NCBI GenBank assembly: GCA_030526885.1
Contig: JAUNBV010000021.1
Coordinates: 4,054-18,463, forward strand
Length of the DNA: 14,410 nucleotides
Direction of reading: 5' to 3'
Source: Syntrophomonadaceae bacterium
GTDB taxonomy: Bacteria > Bacillota > Syntrophomonadia > Syntrophomonadales > Syntrophomonadaceae
Shown: piece by piece, positions 13,416-14,410 of the stretch
Layout: each line of letters opens with the position of its first letter
How positions within the stretch are numbered: position 1 is the stretch's first letter
Made by a program: the position numbers and the translations under genes
The notes under the pieces: model-generated
Databases searched by the model: none
What the model saw: only the letters and a program-made list of their open reading frames with translations
Told to the model about the DNA's origin: nothing

Positions 13416-13757
13416 TTAGTCGATAAATTCCAGTATCGCCATGGGGGCTCCGTCGCCTTTGCGGTAACCGGTTTTGATGACCCGGGTATAACCGCCCTGG
13501 CGCGACTTATATTTAGGCGCTACTTCGCCAAAAAGCTTGAACACTGCGTCTTCATCCATCAAATAGGAATTGGCCTGGCGTTTGGCATGAAGATCGCCTC
13601 TCTTGCCTAAAGTAATCATTTTATCGGCAATTCTTTGAATATCCTTGGCGCGGGTCTCGGTGGTGGTGATTTTGCCATGCAAAATCAGCGAGGTTACCGA
13701 GTTCCGAAGCATTGAGTTTCTGTGATCGGCCAGCAGCCCAAATCTGCGGTAAGCCAA
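13416..13757 (-). CDS. rplQ: 50S ribosomal protein L17 (bL17)
   Basis: L17 is a 50S protein near the exit tunnel. The 113 residues are close to the usual 112-127. The start MAYRRFGLLADHRNSMLRNS and the stretch TTTETRAKDIQRIADKMITL (31-50) are typical, as is the end GDGAPMAILEFID. The gene begins with TTG at 13757; AGGAGG lies 7 bases upstream and no ATG or GTG fits the conserved N-terminus. It follows rpoA by 15 bp, the standard rpoA-rplQ pair. Confidence 0.97.
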   Translation of the reverse strand: MAYRRFGLLADHRNSMLRNSVTSLILHGKITTTETRAKDIQRIADKMITLGKRGDLHAKRQANSYLMDEDAVFKLFGEVAPKYKSRQGGYTRVIKTGYRKGDGAPMAILEFID

Positions 13758-13772
13758 TGGTGACCCTCCTTT

Positions 13773-14410
13773 CTAATCGTCTGATTTCTTGAAGCCCAAA
13801 TCCAATTCCTTGAGTTTGCGCTCTATCTCTTCCAGGGACTTTTGCCCCAAATTGCGTATCTTGCTCATCTCTTCACGCGTCTTTTCAATCAGGTCGCCCA
13901 CCACGTTGATATTGGCGCGCTTTAAACCGTTGGAGGCGCGAACGGAAAGCTCCATCTCCTCGATGGACATGTCCAAAATCTTGTCCTTCTTTTCCTCTTC
14001 CTTCTCGATCAAAATCTCGAACTCGTTATAAGTATCGTCGATTTCTTTAAACAGCTCCAGATACTCGATCAGGATTTTGGCGGATAAACTGATGGCTTCC
14101 TCGGGGCGGATGCTGCCGTTGGTCCATACATCCAACACCAGCTTGTCAAAGTCGGTGCGCTTGCCCACGCGGGCATTTTCCACCGAATAATTGACGCGCA
14201 GCACCGGGGTGTAGATGGAATCGACCGGCAACAAACCCACTATATCCTCATTTTTGTACGGCTGCTGGTCGGCGCTCACATAACCGCGCCCGCGCTCCAC
14301 CGTCATCTCCACTTCCAGCACTGCTCCCGCATCCAGCGTGGCGATATGCAGCTCGGGATTCAGGATGACCACTTCCGCGTCCTGCTCGATATCCTTGGCC
14401 AACACCTCTC
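13773..14410 (-). CDS. rpoA: RNA polymerase alpha subunit, C-terminal two thirds, cut by window edge
   Basis: The alpha subunit dimerises to start assembly of RNA polymerase, and its C-terminal domain contacts promoter DNA and activators. About 212 codons are present and the start lies past the right edge; a GTG at 14405 is an internal valine, not the start. The N-terminal domain part shows LNPELHIATLDAGA and VERGRGYVSADQ. A linker rich in Glu and Lys leads to the C-terminal domain, with MELSVRASNGLKRANINVVGDL holding the conserved DNA-contact Arg and Asn, and RNLGQKSLEEIERKL. It ends in TAG at 13773-13775, 15 bp before rplQ. Confidence 0.97.
   Translation of the reverse strand, partial: EVLAKDIEQDAEVVILNPELHIATLDAGAVLEVEMTVERGRGYVSADQQPYKNEDIVGLLPVDSIYTPVLRVNYSVENARVGKRTDFDKLVLDVWTNGSIRPEEAISLSAKILIEYLELFKEIDDTYNEFEILIEKEEEKKDKILDMSIEEMELSVRASNGLKRANINVVGDLIEKTREEMSKIRNLGQKSLEEIERKLKELDLGFKKSDD

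Noticed and set aside
12825..13610. 261-residue plus-strand frame opposite truA and rplQ
   Set aside because: It spans two well-identified minus-strand genes and their junction, so it is an antisense shadow.
1..14410. CRISPR array, tRNA or rRNA gene, transposase or integrase
   Set aside because: No regular repeat-spacer pattern, tRNA-like or rRNA sequence and no recombinase motif was seen on either strand.

Overview
The window looks like a chromosomal segment of a Gram-positive anaerobe of the Clostridia type (Bacillota). The evidence is the gene order, the strong AGGAGG ribosome binding sites with frequent GTG and TTG starts, the three-part PurS/PurQ/small-PurL FGAM synthase, the Bacillus-type [4Fe-4S] PurF, a ykkC-class (PRPP-type) riboswitch ahead of the purine genes, and a ribosomal L13-S9 unit with a leader. 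No gene pins down a genus. Base composition is moderately GC-rich, apart from AT-rich promoter regions.

Region 1 (1-9110, minus strand) is one purine operon read right to left: promoter, PRPP-type riboswitch with intrinsic terminator, then purE, purS, purQ, purL, purF, purM, purN, purH and purD (purD cut by the left edge). Most junctions overlap or are under 30 bp. The exceptions are purN-purH (66 bp with a hairpin) and purF-purM (175 bp). Together these genes encode nine polypeptides covering PRPP to IMP, except the PurK, PurC and PurB steps, whose genes are not in this cluster. PurF opens the pathway with PRPP, which fits control of the operon by a PRPP-sensing leader.

Region 2 (about 9111-9598) is a long spacer between the divergent purine and accessory promoters. 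It holds a sigma-A-like promoter with a perfect 16-bp palindrome over its start region and two nested inverted repeats just upstream.

Region 3 (9600-11358, plus strand) is an accessory cassette: a BlaI/MecI-family repressor, a membrane M56 (BlaR1/MecR1-like) metallopeptidase and an 81-residue exported peptide ending in an aromatic-rich tail, all tightly coupled. The peptidase frame is broken at a run of six T (10205-10210), leaving a 75-residue membrane N-terminal part and a 304-residue catalytic part in different frames. The sensor has no penicillin-binding domain, so this resembles a sensor-protease/repressor system of unknown signal rather than a beta-lactam resistance unit. It is the least explained part of the window. 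A GC-rich structured, non-coding stretch (11368-11536) and a strong, probably bidirectional hairpin (11542-11570) follow it.

Region 4 (11601-14410, minus strand) is the end of the ribosomal protein/RNA polymerase cluster: rpoA (cut by the right edge), rplQ, truA, then rplM and rpsI behind their own promoter and a probable L13 leader. The ECF transporter genes often found between rplQ and truA in Bacillota are absent.
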